Assembly: GCF_019603315.1 (NCBI RefSeq)
Contig: NZ_CP080649.1
Span: 3,296,176-3,360,175, forward strand
From: Ruficoccus sp. ZRK36
Lineage (GTDB): Bacteria; Verrucomicrobiota; Verrucomicrobiia; Opitutales; Cerasicoccaceae
Length of the DNA: 64,000 nt
Direction of reading: 5' to 3'
In this document: positions 41,505-49,819 of the stretch, in pieces
Layout: each line of letters begins with the position of its first letter
Position numbering within the stretch: position 1 is the stretch's first letter
Translations under genes and position numbers: made by a program
The notes under the pieces: generated by a model
What the model saw: the letters and a program-made list of their open reading frames with translations, nothing else
The model's database searches: none
What the model was told of the DNA's origin: nothing

Positions 41505-43115
41505 ATGCTTCAAATTCTGCTTGTTCTATCGGTGATCCTGTTCGTGATCGCCTATCGCTTTTACGGAAAATTTCTGGCCAGTCGCTGCGGCAGCGACGAC
41601 TCCATCCCCACCCCGGCCTGCACGCATAATGACGGGGTCGACTATGTGCCGACACGAGCCTCGATCGTATTCGGGCACCACTTCTCCTCGATCGCCGGTG
41701 CCGGTCCCATCGTGGGCCCGATCTTTGCCGCCCAGTATTTCGGCTGGGGCCCGACCTGGCTGTGGATTCTCATCGGCTCCATCTTCGTCGGTGGCGTCCA
41801 TGACTACGGCAGCACGCTGATGAGCCTGCGCTTCGCCGGGCGCACGGTCTCCGAGATCACCCGCTCGCTGGTGGGCAAGCGCACCGCTCAGTTCTTCCGG
41901 ATATTTCTGCTGCTGACGCTGATGTATGTCATCATCGTTTTCGCGGATCTCACGGCAGGCACCTTCCGCACGCAGCCCGCGGTAGCGACGGCCTCGGGAT
42001 GGTTTGTGGCCACAGCGGTCTTCTTTGGCTGGATGCTGCGCCGCCGGGGCGCAAAGTTCGGGGTGCTGCTCGCGTTTTTTGTGCCGCTGACCTTCGCCGG
42101 GCTGGCGGTGGGCCACTACTTCCCCGCCCCAGTTCTGGATAAAAATCTCTGGCTGCTGCTGATCATGCTCTACGCGCTGGTGGCCGCCGTCCTGCCGGTG
42201 GACACGCTGCTGCAGCCGCGCGACTTCCTCAGCTCGATGTTCCTTTTCGCCATGCTCGTGCTCGGGCTGGGCGGACTGCTCCTGACGACAGATACCCTCG
42301 TGCAGATCCCGATCTTCGAGGGCTTCATCTCCGACAAGGTCAACCCCGGCTACATCGCCCCCATGCTCTTTATCACCGTAGCCTGCGGCGCCTGTAGCGG
42401 ATTCCATAGTATGGTGGCCAGCGGGACGACCTCCAAGCAGATCAAACGCGAGTCCGATACCCAACGCGTGGCCTACGGCGGCATGCTGCTGGAGGGGGTG
42501 CTCGCGGTCTTCGCACTGGCGACGGTGGCCATCCTCAGCACGGAGCAGACGCAGGGGCAAAACCCGGTCGGCGTCTTCTCACAAGGGGCTGCGGTCTTCT
42601 TCTCGCACCTGGGTATCCCGCCCGAGGCTGGCGTGGAGTTCGCCGCCCTGACGGTAAGTACCTTTCTGCTGACCACGCTCGACACCTGCACCCGCCTGAG
42701 CCGCTTCCTACTGGAGGAGTACTTCGACTGGCGCAACCAGACCAGCCGCTACCTCGGCACGGTGCTCGTCCTCATCCCGCCGACGGCCATGGTCTTCCAA
42801 ACCTTTAGCGGTCAGCCCGCCTGGAAAGCCATCTGGCCCATGTTTGGCTCGACCAACCAGCTGATGGCGGCACTCGCACTGGTTACCTTTGTGGTCTACC
42901 TCAAGGCCAAGGGCATCCGCTACACCTTCGCGCTGATCCCTGCCCTCTTCATGCTGGCGATGCCGCTGCTCGCCATGGGGCTGATGGCCTTCGACGCGGA
43001 GCAACCCATGCTCCTGCGCGCTCTCAGCGTAGGCATGCTGCTGCTGGGGGTTTTCGTCTCGGCCATGTCCCTGAACTACGTCCGTCAGCAGGACACCGCT
43101 CTCAGCCCGCAATGA
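41505..43115 (+). CDS. cstA: Carbon starvation protein CstA-family transporter
   Basis: This is a 536-residue polytopic membrane protein with about 15 hydrophobic helices. It carries the CstA signature GVDYVPTRASIVFGHHFSSI then AGAGPIVGPIFA, and SGFHSMVASGTTSKQI. In enteric bacteria CstA and its paralogue import peptides or pyruvate during carbon starvation. The protein is shorter than the 700-residue enteric form and lacks its C-terminal extension, like many non-enteric members. It is monocistronic; a hairpin-rich spacer follows. Confidence 0.92.
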   Translation: MLQILLVLSVILFVIAYRFYGKFLASRCGSDDSIPTPACTHNDGVDYVPTRASIVFGHHFSSIAGAGPIVGPIFAAQYFGWGPTWLWILIGSIFVGGVHDYGSTLMSLRFAGRTVSEITRSLVGKRTAQFFRIFLLLTLMYVIIVFADLTAGTFRTQPAVATASGWFVATAVFFGWMLRRRGAKFGVLLAFFVPLTFAGLAVGHYFPAPVLDKNLWLLLIMLYALVAAVLPVDTLLQPRDFLSSMFLFAMLVLGLGGLLLTTDTLVQIPIFEGFISDKVNPGYIAPMLFITVACGACSGFHSMVASGTTSKQIKRESDTQRVAYGGMLLEGVLAVFALATVAILSTEQTQGQNPVGVFSQGAAVFFSHLGIPPEAGVEFAALTVSTFLLTTLDTCTRLSRFLLEEYFDWRNQTSRYLGTVLVLIPPTAMVFQTFSGQPAWKAIWPMFGSTNQLMAALALVTFVVYLKAKGIRYTFALIPALFMLAMPLLAMGLMAFDAEQPMLLRALSVGMLLLGVFVSAMSLNYVRQQDTALSPQ

Positions 43116-43121
43116 TATTGC

Positions 43122-43345
43122 GGGGGCTACGCGCCCCCACCCCCCGCGGCGGAGTGCCTCCGCTCGCATAGATGGGGCTCTGCCCCACTCGCAGATCGTT
43201 CGCACTCATTGGGAGGACTCAGTTTTGATGCTCTGCTCAGCGCTTACTTAAACCAGCAATGCTGGTTTAAGTAAGCGCTGACACGATGCGCAGCATCGAA
43301 AGTGCAGGCTCTGCCTGCTGCGGGTCTGGGCTGCATAAGCCCAGA
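43122..43345. repeat. Second cluster of short hairpins, between cstA and proS
   Basis: The spacer of two convergent genes holds at least six perfect hairpins. GGGGGC-TACGC-GCCCCC (43,122-43,138). GCGGAG-TGC-CTCCGC (43,149-43,163). TGGGGC-TCT-GCCCCA (43,173-43,187). CGATGC-GCA-GCATCG (43,284-43,298). GCAGGC-TCT-GCCTGC (43,304-43,318). TCTGGGCT-GCATA-AGCCCAGA (43,325-43,345). Four have three-base loops. A long palindrome (separate entry) sits in the middle. Confidence 0.75.
43237..43281. repeat. Perfect 22-bp palindrome with one-base centre
   Basis: The arm 43,237-43,258 (TCAGCGCTTACTTAAACC plus AGCA) is exactly the reverse complement of 43,260-43,281, with a single A at 43,259 between. Flanking bases GATGCT and AGCATC allow the pairing to extend with interruptions. 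There is no T-run, so it is not an ordinary terminator. It could extrude as a cruciform or act as a two-way transcription barrier. Confidence 0.85.
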
Positions 43346-43357
43346 AAAACCTAAAAC

Positions 43358-44884
43358 CTAGTAGCTCTTGGCGAAGATGACGCGCTGCGGGCTCGGCTTG
43401 CCGGTATAGATGCAGGTGCCGGGCTCGCCGTCGTAGCCGAACTGGCCTTCGAGCGGGATGTTGCGGATCGTCACCTTCATTTCCTTGGCGAGGCGATCCT
43501 CGTCCTCGGCGTCGCCGCCCCAGTGAGCGATGGCAAAACCACCGTGGATCTCCGGGCGCTCGGCACTCTTCGGGGTGAAGTAGGCCTTAAAGTCTTCGAG
43601 CGTGTCAATCGTCTGCGTGTTGGCGTCGCGGTGGGCCTTGGCGCGGGCGAGCATATCGTCCTGAATGCCCTGCAGGCGCTCGGCCACCGTGGCGACAAAC
43701 TCGGCGCGGGACAGCCCCTGCTTTTCGCCAGTATCGCGGCGGGCGACGAAGACCGCATTGTTCTCGATGTCGCGCGGACCAGCCTCGACGAGGAGCGGCA
43801 CACCCTTCTTGATCCAGCTCCAGCGCTTTTCACCACCGCGCATGTCGCGCTTGTCGATCTCGACCTCGACCCGGCGACCGCCGAAGCACTGCTCCTGCAG
43901 TTCCTTTTTCAGCGACTCGCAGTACGCGAGCACGGCGTCAGCCGTCTCGGGCTTGTGCATGACGGGCAGGATAACCACATGCGAGGGAGCCAGACGCGGC
44001 GGCAGCACGAGGCCGTCGTCGTCGGCATGGGTCATGATAAGCCCACCGATCAGGCGGGTGGACACGCCCCAGGAGGTCGTCCAGGCGAGCTCTTCCTCGC
44101 CCTGTTCATTCTGGAACTTAATGCCGCTGGCCTTGGAGAAGTTCTGCCCCAGGAAGTGGCTCGTCCCGGCCTGCAGAGCCTTACGGTCCTGCATCATGGC
44201 CTCGATGGAAAAGGTATGGTCCGCTCCGGGGAAACGCTCACCAGCGGTTTTCTCACCACAGATGACAGGCATCGCCATGGTGTTCTCGGCGAAGTCGGCA
44301 TAGACGGCGAGCATCTTGCGGGTCTCCTCCATCGCCTCCTCGGAGGTGGCGTGGACGGTGTGCCCCTCTTGCCAGAGGAACTCCGCGGTGCGCAGAAACA
44401 GACGGGTACGCATCTCCCAGCGAACGACGTTGGCCCACTGGTTGATGAGGATGGGCAGATCGCGGTAGCTCTGCACCCACTTGGCATACATTTCGCCGAT
44501 AATGGTCTCGGAGGTTGGGCGCACGATAAGCGGCTCCTCCAGCGGGCTGTCAGGCTTGAGCCCGCCGTTGCCATCGTCCACGAGGCGAGAATGCGTCACC
44601 ACGGCACATTCCTTGGCGAAGCCCTCGACGTGGGCGGCTTCCTTTTCGAGGTAACTCTTCGGGATGAAGAGCGGGAAATAGGCGTTCACGTGACCGGTGT
44701 CCTTAAACATCTGGTCGAGCACGCGCTGGATGTTTTCCCAGAGGGTGTAGCCCCACGGCTTGATCACCATGCACCCGCGCACGGGCGAATTTTCCGCCAT
44801 GTCGGCGGCCTTGATGACCTGCTGGTACCATTCCGGGTAGTCCTCGGCCCGCGTCGGGGTGATGGCTGTCTTCGCTTTTGCCAT
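43358..44884 (-). CDS. proS: Prolyl-tRNA synthetase, archaeal/eukaryotic-type (short form)
   Basis: This enzyme charges tRNA-Pro. The 508-residue protein is the ProS type 3 architecture without the bacterial editing insertion. Class II motifs: motif 1 region (RGCMVIKPWGYTLWENIQRV), motif 2 (NVVRWEMRTRLFLRTAEFLWQEGHT, part shown) and motif 3 (STRLIGGLIMTHADDDGLVLPP). An anticodon-binding domain follows and the chain ends in a Tyr (IFAKSY), as is typical for this type. It is an essential gene. The long open frame on the opposite strand is a codon-bias shadow. Confidence 0.96.
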   Translation of the reverse strand: MAKAKTAITPTRAEDYPEWYQQVIKAADMAENSPVRGCMVIKPWGYTLWENIQRVLDQMFKDTGHVNAYFPLFIPKSYLEKEAAHVEGFAKECAVVTHSRLVDDGNGGLKPDSPLEEPLIVRPTSETIIGEMYAKWVQSYRDLPILINQWANVVRWEMRTRLFLRTAEFLWQEGHTVHATSEEAMEETRKMLAVYADFAENTMAMPVICGEKTAGERFPGADHTFSIEAMMQDRKALQAGTSHFLGQNFSKASGIKFQNEQGEEELAWTTSWGVSTRLIGGLIMTHADDDGLVLPPRLAPSHVVILPVMHKPETADAVLAYCESLKKELQEQCFGGRRVEVEIDKRDMRGGEKRWSWIKKGVPLLVEAGPRDIENNAVFVARRDTGEKQGLSRAEFVATVAERLQGIQDDMLARAKAHRDANTQTIDTLEDFKAYFTPKSAERPEIHGGFAIAHWGGDAEDEDRLAKEMKVTIRNIPLEGQFGYDGEPGTCIYTGKPSPQRVIFAKSY

Positions 44885-45022
44885 AAGGGGTCACAATGCA
44901 AGCGCCCGCGCCCGCCGTGGCAAGCGTGGAAAACGCCACCCGCAAGGTTTGCTGCAGAGAAATGCCCTCACCACCCCGGATCGCTCAACTCAGACCAGCC
45001 AGGCGAAGACTTACCTCCGGGC

Positions 45023-46078
45023 CTAGACCGCGAACGTCTTCGGCTCGGGAAAGGATGTGCCCGGCGACCAGACACCCTTGATCGAAATGACTGCCGGGTA
45101 GGCTGGCAGGCCGACCTGATTACTCTGGAGCTGGGAGGCCAACTGCTCAATCGCTGCCCGCCCAAGCTCCTCCGTAAAGGGGTTAATCCCCGCCATCCCC
45201 GGCTCGTCTCGCTGCACGAGGTTGATCAGGCGTACATCTTCCGGCACGCGCACCCCGGCGTCCCGCAGGTTACCCTGCACCCCACTCCCGGCGACGAGGA
45301 TGACCTCGGGCCGGTGCTTGAAATACCACGGGGCAACCGCCGCGCGGTGCTCCAGGTCCGTCTCCGAGATCAACACCGGCACCTGGTCGCGCTTTGGGGT
45401 ACGCTGCTGAAAATACAGAAAGCGCGAGGCCCAACGCTGGTTCGTGTGATCGTCCACCCGACGGGTGATGGCGAAGCCAACGCGCTTCAGGCCGGCTTCG
45501 TCCACCTTTCGCAGGGCACAGTCGATGTCGTAATAATAGTCGGAGACGACCTGGTTAAAATGTGTCAGCAGAGGATTGTAGCCGATCAGCACCGTACTGA
45601 ATGCAGACCAGTCCAGCTCGGGGTAAACCGACAGGCCATCGTCCCTCCCCGGAAAAAGGATAATCCCGCGGATGCCGCGCGTCTTTAGTATCTGCGTCAG
45701 GCGAGCACCCGAGAGGGGCTCCTTACCGAGGAAAAACTCGTCCACACGGTAGCCGGTGGCATCAGCCGCCTGCTCAAGCGCACGGTAGATGAGAGAGTAA
45801 TAGGCATTCGAAAACTGGCCATGCTGGCCGGGCTTACCGAACAGACTGATCAACCCCAGCGTCGTCTGCCCGACCTGACTGCGGCGGGTCCGCACCTGCG
45901 TCATCAGCGCGGACACCATCGGATTCGGGCGATACCCAAGCTCATCAGCCGCCTGGCGGATGGCCGCCACTGTCTTGGGCTTGAGGGCTTCGGGCTTACG
46001 CAGGGCGAGCGAGACCGTGGACAAACCGTAGCCGGTCTTTGCTGAAATGTCTTTGAGCGTGGGGGTTCCGTCGGGCAT
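45023..46078 (-). CDS. LacI-family transcriptional regulator
   Basis: This is a 351-residue repressor. The N-terminal helix-turn-helix and hinge are standard (TLKDISAKTGYGLSTVSLAL, YRPNPMVSALM), followed by a periplasmic-binding-protein-like sugar domain. It is divergent from the polysaccharide lyase-like gene; a TTGAA-N4-TTCAA dyad in the gap (46,138) is a candidate operator for both. It is a clear paralogue of the regulator at 56,563 (shared ..VSALMTQ.R..R and an RGI.G.ILFPG.D region). Confidence 0.92.
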   Translation of the reverse strand: MPDGTPTLKDISAKTGYGLSTVSLALRKPEALKPKTVAAIRQAADELGYRPNPMVSALMTQVRTRRSQVGQTTLGLISLFGKPGQHGQFSNAYYSLIYRALEQAADATGYRVDEFFLGKEPLSGARLTQILKTRGIRGIILFPGRDDGLSVYPELDWSAFSTVLIGYNPLLTHFNQVVSDYYYDIDCALRKVDEAGLKRVGFAITRRVDDHTNQRWASRFLYFQQRTPKRDQVPVLISETDLEHRAAVAPWYFKHRPEVILVAGSGVQGNLRDAGVRVPEDVRLINLVQRDEPGMAGINPFTEELGRAAIEQLASQLQSNQVGLPAYPAVISIKGVWSPGTSFPEPKTFAV

Positions 46079-46137
46079 GCGTTTCGAGGCTTTCCAAACT
46101 GGGCTGTTCTTTTACGAACCCTTTTGATAGTGATAGA

Positions 46138-46153
46138 CTTGAACGGCTTCAAG
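46138..46153. promoter_or_regulatory. Candidate LacI-type operator
   Basis: CTTGAA-CGGC-TTCAAG is a perfect 6-bp dyad with a four-base centre, located 60 bases upstream of the LacI gene and 46 bases upstream of the lyase-like gene. Related sequences TTGAACGGTTTCA (48,336) and TTGAACTCCTTCA (56,537) precede other genes of the region. Confidence 0.5.
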
Positions 46154-46198
46154 CAACGTTCAATTGGCACCGTTCATATCCGTCCACATCATCGACTT

Positions 46199-48274
46199 AT
46201 GTTACTCGCATTCTACCCGCGACTACGCCCCGCCCGTGCAGGCTTGGTGATGTTAACGCTGTCTTTGATCCTGAGCGGATGCCAGCCCTCCGGCCCGGAA
46301 CAAGGTAAAACGGCACCCCCACCGTCCGAAAAATCAACAAGCCAAGCCACCGCCGCCTCCCCTGCTGCACCGACCGAGACCACAGCGCAGGAGCCAGTCT
46401 CTCCCCCGACTAAAACCGCTGCGACTGGGCTGCATTCACGCCGGGAGCTTTTGGAGGCCGCTGCCAAGGACCCCGCACTGGCCGAGCAGCGAGATGTCTT
46501 TATCCACGAGGCCCGCAAGCTTCTGCAAAAACCCGTTATCTACCGCCCGAACGATCTCGAAGAACTCAAGGCCCAGGAGGGTCGTATCCCCTGGGACCGT
46601 CGCTACGCAACCGCCGACGAGTCCATTCGCGAGACCTTTGCCCTAGCCCGCTCAGACTCGATGGCTCTCGGCTCTATCGTCAACGAGACCAACGCTCTTG
46701 CCAGCGCCTACGTTCTCACCGGCGATCGTGTCTTCCTCGATCGGGCGCTCGCCCAGATCGACGAGCTAACCGAGTGGGACCCCGTCCAGCGCCCCGGATG
46801 GACCTCCTACGGCACGAAAAAGCTCCCGCCCCCAGGCGGCGATGGTGTCTGGCTGGCCACCGGTCGCGCCATCCAGGCATGCGTTGACATCCTCGACATC
46901 CTCCCGCAGGAAGACGTCCCCCCCGAGCTGCGCGCAAAGATTGATGCCCTCATGAAGCGGGAAATGGAACGCATCCTCGAAGACTGGAAGGCGCAACGGC
47001 CCTGGTACGTACGCTCGCACGCGGTCTACTCCAACCAGTGGGCGATCCCCATGGGTGGCCTCGTCAACGCCGCCCTTTACCTCGGCAAAGACAAGTACCC
47101 CGAGGCCTACGAGTACGGCATCTCAGCACTCACCGAGACCCTCGACTCACAGGGTAAAAAGGGGGAGTTCGTCGAGGGGCTGGACTACTCCGGCGCCACC
47201 ATGCGCTGCCTGTTCTCCCCCGCCTACAACACCGCGCTGGCCGGTGACCGCCGTCTCATCGACCACCCCTTCCTCAAGTCCTACCCGGTCTGGCATGCCA
47301 TGCACATCCAGCCCGGCGGCTACATCGTCAACCCGTTTGACGCCGGGTTCGGGGCGCGTGGCGGGCTGAGGCACTTTATCAGCATTTACTCAGACATGGC
47401 CGTCATGCTCGGCAGCCCTCAGGCCCTCTGGGTCCTGCGCACACAGGGCGTGCCGGATAAGAAGACCGTCAACGGCCTGCTCGCAGCCTCCCTGCCCGAT
47501 TCACAGATGGCCGAGCCGCCCCTCTACGATAACTTCCCCAAGGCCACCATGGTCGTATGGCGCGACAGCTGGGACGAGGACGCCTCCGGCTTCTGGATGC
47601 GGGGCGGTGACGAGTCCGACTTCCACGACCACATGGACCGCGGGCACATCAACTTCATCGTCAACGGACGCGCCATCCTCATGGAGGCAGGCACTCCGGG
47701 CTATGGTCGCGAACGCTTCTTCGCGGACTATCGCTCTATCGGTGGCCATAACGTGCTCCAAATCGGCGACTTTGACATAGACACCGCGACGGATGCCCAG
47801 CTCACTACCGCAGGCCAGCCCCGCACCAGCGAGCACCGCGCGGCCCCCGTCGAAGTCGACTGGATGGATGAGGTGGGCGGCTCGGCCACCGCCGACATGA
47901 GCGCGGTCTATCCCGATGTCGAGCTGTGGACACGCACCGCCGACTGGGATGCGACCACCCTGGAAGTCACCGATAAAGTTGTCATGGAAAAGCCCGACAT
48001 AGTGCTCTTCCGCTGGCACCTCGGCTCCCCCGCCAAGGACGTTAGCTGGATACACGGCAAGCTACCAAAGGAAAGCGTCACGCTTGAGGAAGGCGTCCTC
48101 ACGGGCGAAGGCTACACCATCCACTTCTCAGCCGATCAGCCGATCACCGCCCGCGTCGAGGTGCGTCCCGATAACACGCAGGGACACCTCAGTGAGCACT
48201 ACTGCCTGATCATCCGATCAGCCGCCCCTGTTGACGAGCTTACCCTGACCACGAGCATCGACGTGACAGAGTAA
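46199..48274 (+). CDS. Heparinase II/III-like polysaccharide lyase lipoprotein
   Basis: This is a predicted surface or periplasmic lyase of about 691 residues. The signal peptide ends in a lipobox (LILSGC) and a Pro/Thr-rich linker follows. The first domain is an alpha/alpha toroid of the alginate-lyase type (RPWYVRSHAVYSNQWAIPM, with candidate catalytic residues). The C-terminal part is heparinase II/III-like beta-sandwich (ESDFHDHMDRGHINFIVNGR then LMEAGTPGYGR). Such enzymes cleave uronic-acid polysaccharides such as alginate, heparinoids or ulvan by beta-elimination; the actual substrate cannot be read. The ATG at 46,199 yields the signal peptide and is preferred. It is divergent from a LacI regulator. 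Confidence 0.85.
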   Translation: MLLAFYPRLRPARAGLVMLTLSLILSGCQPSGPEQGKTAPPPSEKSTSQATAASPAAPTETTAQEPVSPPTKTAATGLHSRRELLEAAAKDPALAEQRDVFIHEARKLLQKPVIYRPNDLEELKAQEGRIPWDRRYATADESIRETFALARSDSMALGSIVNETNALASAYVLTGDRVFLDRALAQIDELTEWDPVQRPGWTSYGTKKLPPPGGDGVWLATGRAIQACVDILDILPQEDVPPELRAKIDALMKREMERILEDWKAQRPWYVRSHAVYSNQWAIPMGGLVNAALYLGKDKYPEAYEYGISALTETLDSQGKKGEFVEGLDYSGATMRCLFSPAYNTALAGDRRLIDHPFLKSYPVWHAMHIQPGGYIVNPFDAGFGARGGLRHFISIYSDMAVMLGSPQALWVLRTQGVPDKKTVNGLLAASLPDSQMAEPPLYDNFPKATMVVWRDSWDEDASGFWMRGGDESDFHDHMDRGHINFIVNGRAILMEAGTPGYGRERFFADYRSIGGHNVLQIGDFDIDTATDAQLTTAGQPRTSEHRAAPVEVDWMDEVGGSATADMSAVYPDVELWTRTADWDATTLEVTDKVVMEKPDIVLFRWHLGSPAKDVSWIHGKLPKESVTLEEGVLTGEGYTIHFSADQPITARVEVRPDNTQGHLSEHYCLIIRSAAPVDELTLTTSIDVTE

Positions 48275-48335
48275 GGTTCGATAAGGCGGCATTTTCAGCG
48301 TCCAGATCCCGACTTTCGCACGGTTTCCAGGAAAA

Positions 48336-48348
48336 TTGAACGGTTTCA
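48336..48348. promoter_or_regulatory. Candidate LacI-type operator half-palindrome
   Basis: TTGAACGGTTTCA matches the dyad at 46,139 in 12 of 13 positions. It lies about 120 bases upstream of the pyruvyl-transferase-like gene at 48,465. Confidence 0.4.
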
Positions 48349-48464
48349 TTAATGTTCACTTTGCCCCTGCAAGGCCGCTACGCCTTAATCATAGAATGAA
48401 TCTATCCTGACCGCTTTCCCTTTAGTGGATTGAGGTCAGCGGAAACAACGACCTCGAACACAGC

Positions 48465-49691
48465 ATGTCCAGCTCCCCCAAACCTACGATCATCGTCCGC
48501 TCCTCCTGGCAAACGGTCAACATCGGCGACATCGGCCACACCCCCGGCCTCCTGCACCTCCTCCAGCAGTATCTGCCAGAGGCTCATCTCGTCCTGTGGG
48601 GCTGCAAGCTCGATAATGGCGTGCTGGAAATGCTTCAAATCCAGTTCCCCAATGTCGAGATCCTGACCGAAGACATCAGCTACGAGCCGATCCCCTCCTC
48701 AGAGTATGGCCGCCAGGTATGGGAAAATGCGGACCTGTTCGTGCATGGGTCCGGCCCCGGGCTCATCATGAAAAGCAGTATCGAGGCCTGGGCCGCCACC
48801 GGTAAGCCCTACGGCATCTACGGGGTCACGCTGGAGAAGTTCCCGCCCGAGAACATTGAGCTGCTCAGTGGTGCCCGCTTTGTTTTCTGCCGCGATACGG
48901 TCAGCCTGACACAGGCACGCGCCCACAAGGTCAAGTCACCGTGTCTTGAATTCGCCCCGGACGCCGCTTTTGCCGCCGATGAGCAGGACGAGACACGCGC
49001 CACGGCTTTCCTCGCTGAGCATGGGCTTGAGGAGGGCGAGTTCATCTGCGCCCTTTCCCGCCTGCGCTACACACCGTATTTCCTCATCCACAAGCGCGAG
49101 CCGAACGAGACGGAAATCGAGAAGTCAAAGATCAGCCAAGCGCACAAGGTCACCGACCATATGCCGATCCGCACGGCCATTATCCGCTGGGTGCGCGAAA
49201 CTGGTAAAAAGGTCCTCCTGTGCCCGGAAATGACCTACGAGATCGAGCTGACAAAGGAGCAGCTTTTCGACACCATGCCAGAGGACGTGAAGCCCTTCCT
49301 CGTCTGGCGCAGCACCTACTGGTGCCCCGATGAGGCAACCAGCGTCTACGCCCGCTCGATTGCGGTTCTCAGCATGGAGATGCACTCGCCGCTGCTGGCC
49401 TTCGCAGTCAATATCCCGGCTATCTACCTGCGCCTGCCCACGGACACCTGCAAGGGGCAGATGTGGCGCGATGTCGGCCTGCCGGAGTGGATATTTGAGG
49501 TCGAGGACTCAGACGGTGACGACGTGGCCGAGACCCTGCTGAACATCTACAACCAGCCCGAGCGCACCCGCCAGAAGCTCGCCCAGTCTCGCCAGCATGT
49601 CGAGTACCTCCAGCGCCACTCCATGAGCGTGGTCAGTGAGTGTCTGCAAGAAGCGGTCGCCCAGCGGCTGTCTCCTGCCGCTCAGGCCTGA
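48465..49691 (+). CDS. Polysaccharide pyruvyl transferase-family protein
   Basis: This is a 408-residue GT-B-like protein of the PS_pyruv_trans family, whose known members move pyruvate from PEP onto glycans as ketals. It starts with RSSWQTVNIGDIGHTPG, has a Rossmann-like DLFVHGSGPGLI and CRDTVSLTQA, and a C-terminal SMEMHSPLLAFAVNIPAI. There is no signal peptide. Unlike classical members it is not in a glycosyltransferase cluster but between a lyase and a sulfatase. A paralogue is at 55,043-56,380 with the same opening motif. Its true reaction here is uncertain. Confidence 0.82.
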   Translation: MSSSPKPTIIVRSSWQTVNIGDIGHTPGLLHLLQQYLPEAHLVLWGCKLDNGVLEMLQIQFPNVEILTEDISYEPIPSSEYGRQVWENADLFVHGSGPGLIMKSSIEAWAATGKPYGIYGVTLEKFPPENIELLSGARFVFCRDTVSLTQARAHKVKSPCLEFAPDAAFAADEQDETRATAFLAEHGLEEGEFICALSRLRYTPYFLIHKREPNETEIEKSKISQAHKVTDHMPIRTAIIRWVRETGKKVLLCPEMTYEIELTKEQLFDTMPEDVKPFLVWRSTYWCPDEATSVYARSIAVLSMEMHSPLLAFAVNIPAIYLRLPTDTCKGQMWRDVGLPEWIFEVEDSDGDDVAETLLNIYNQPERTRQKLAQSRQHVEYLQRHSMSVVSECLQEAVAQRLSPAAQA

Positions 49692-49819
49692 GCGATTACC
49701 TGGATAGCCTCCCCAAAACTGGCTGACGGAGCGCAGTTACCTGAGAAATGGATTAATAAGTATGCCTAAGAGCAGGACTTGCATAGAGGGCACACGATTG
49801 ACAGGTATTTAAGATAACA

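Noticed and set aside
43523-45688. A 721-codon open frame on the plus strand opposite proS and the LacI gene
   Set aside because: It runs antisense through two well-supported genes on the other strand, its translation has no domain pattern and is rich in His, Leu, Gly and Arg as typical for shadows of GC-rich genes.
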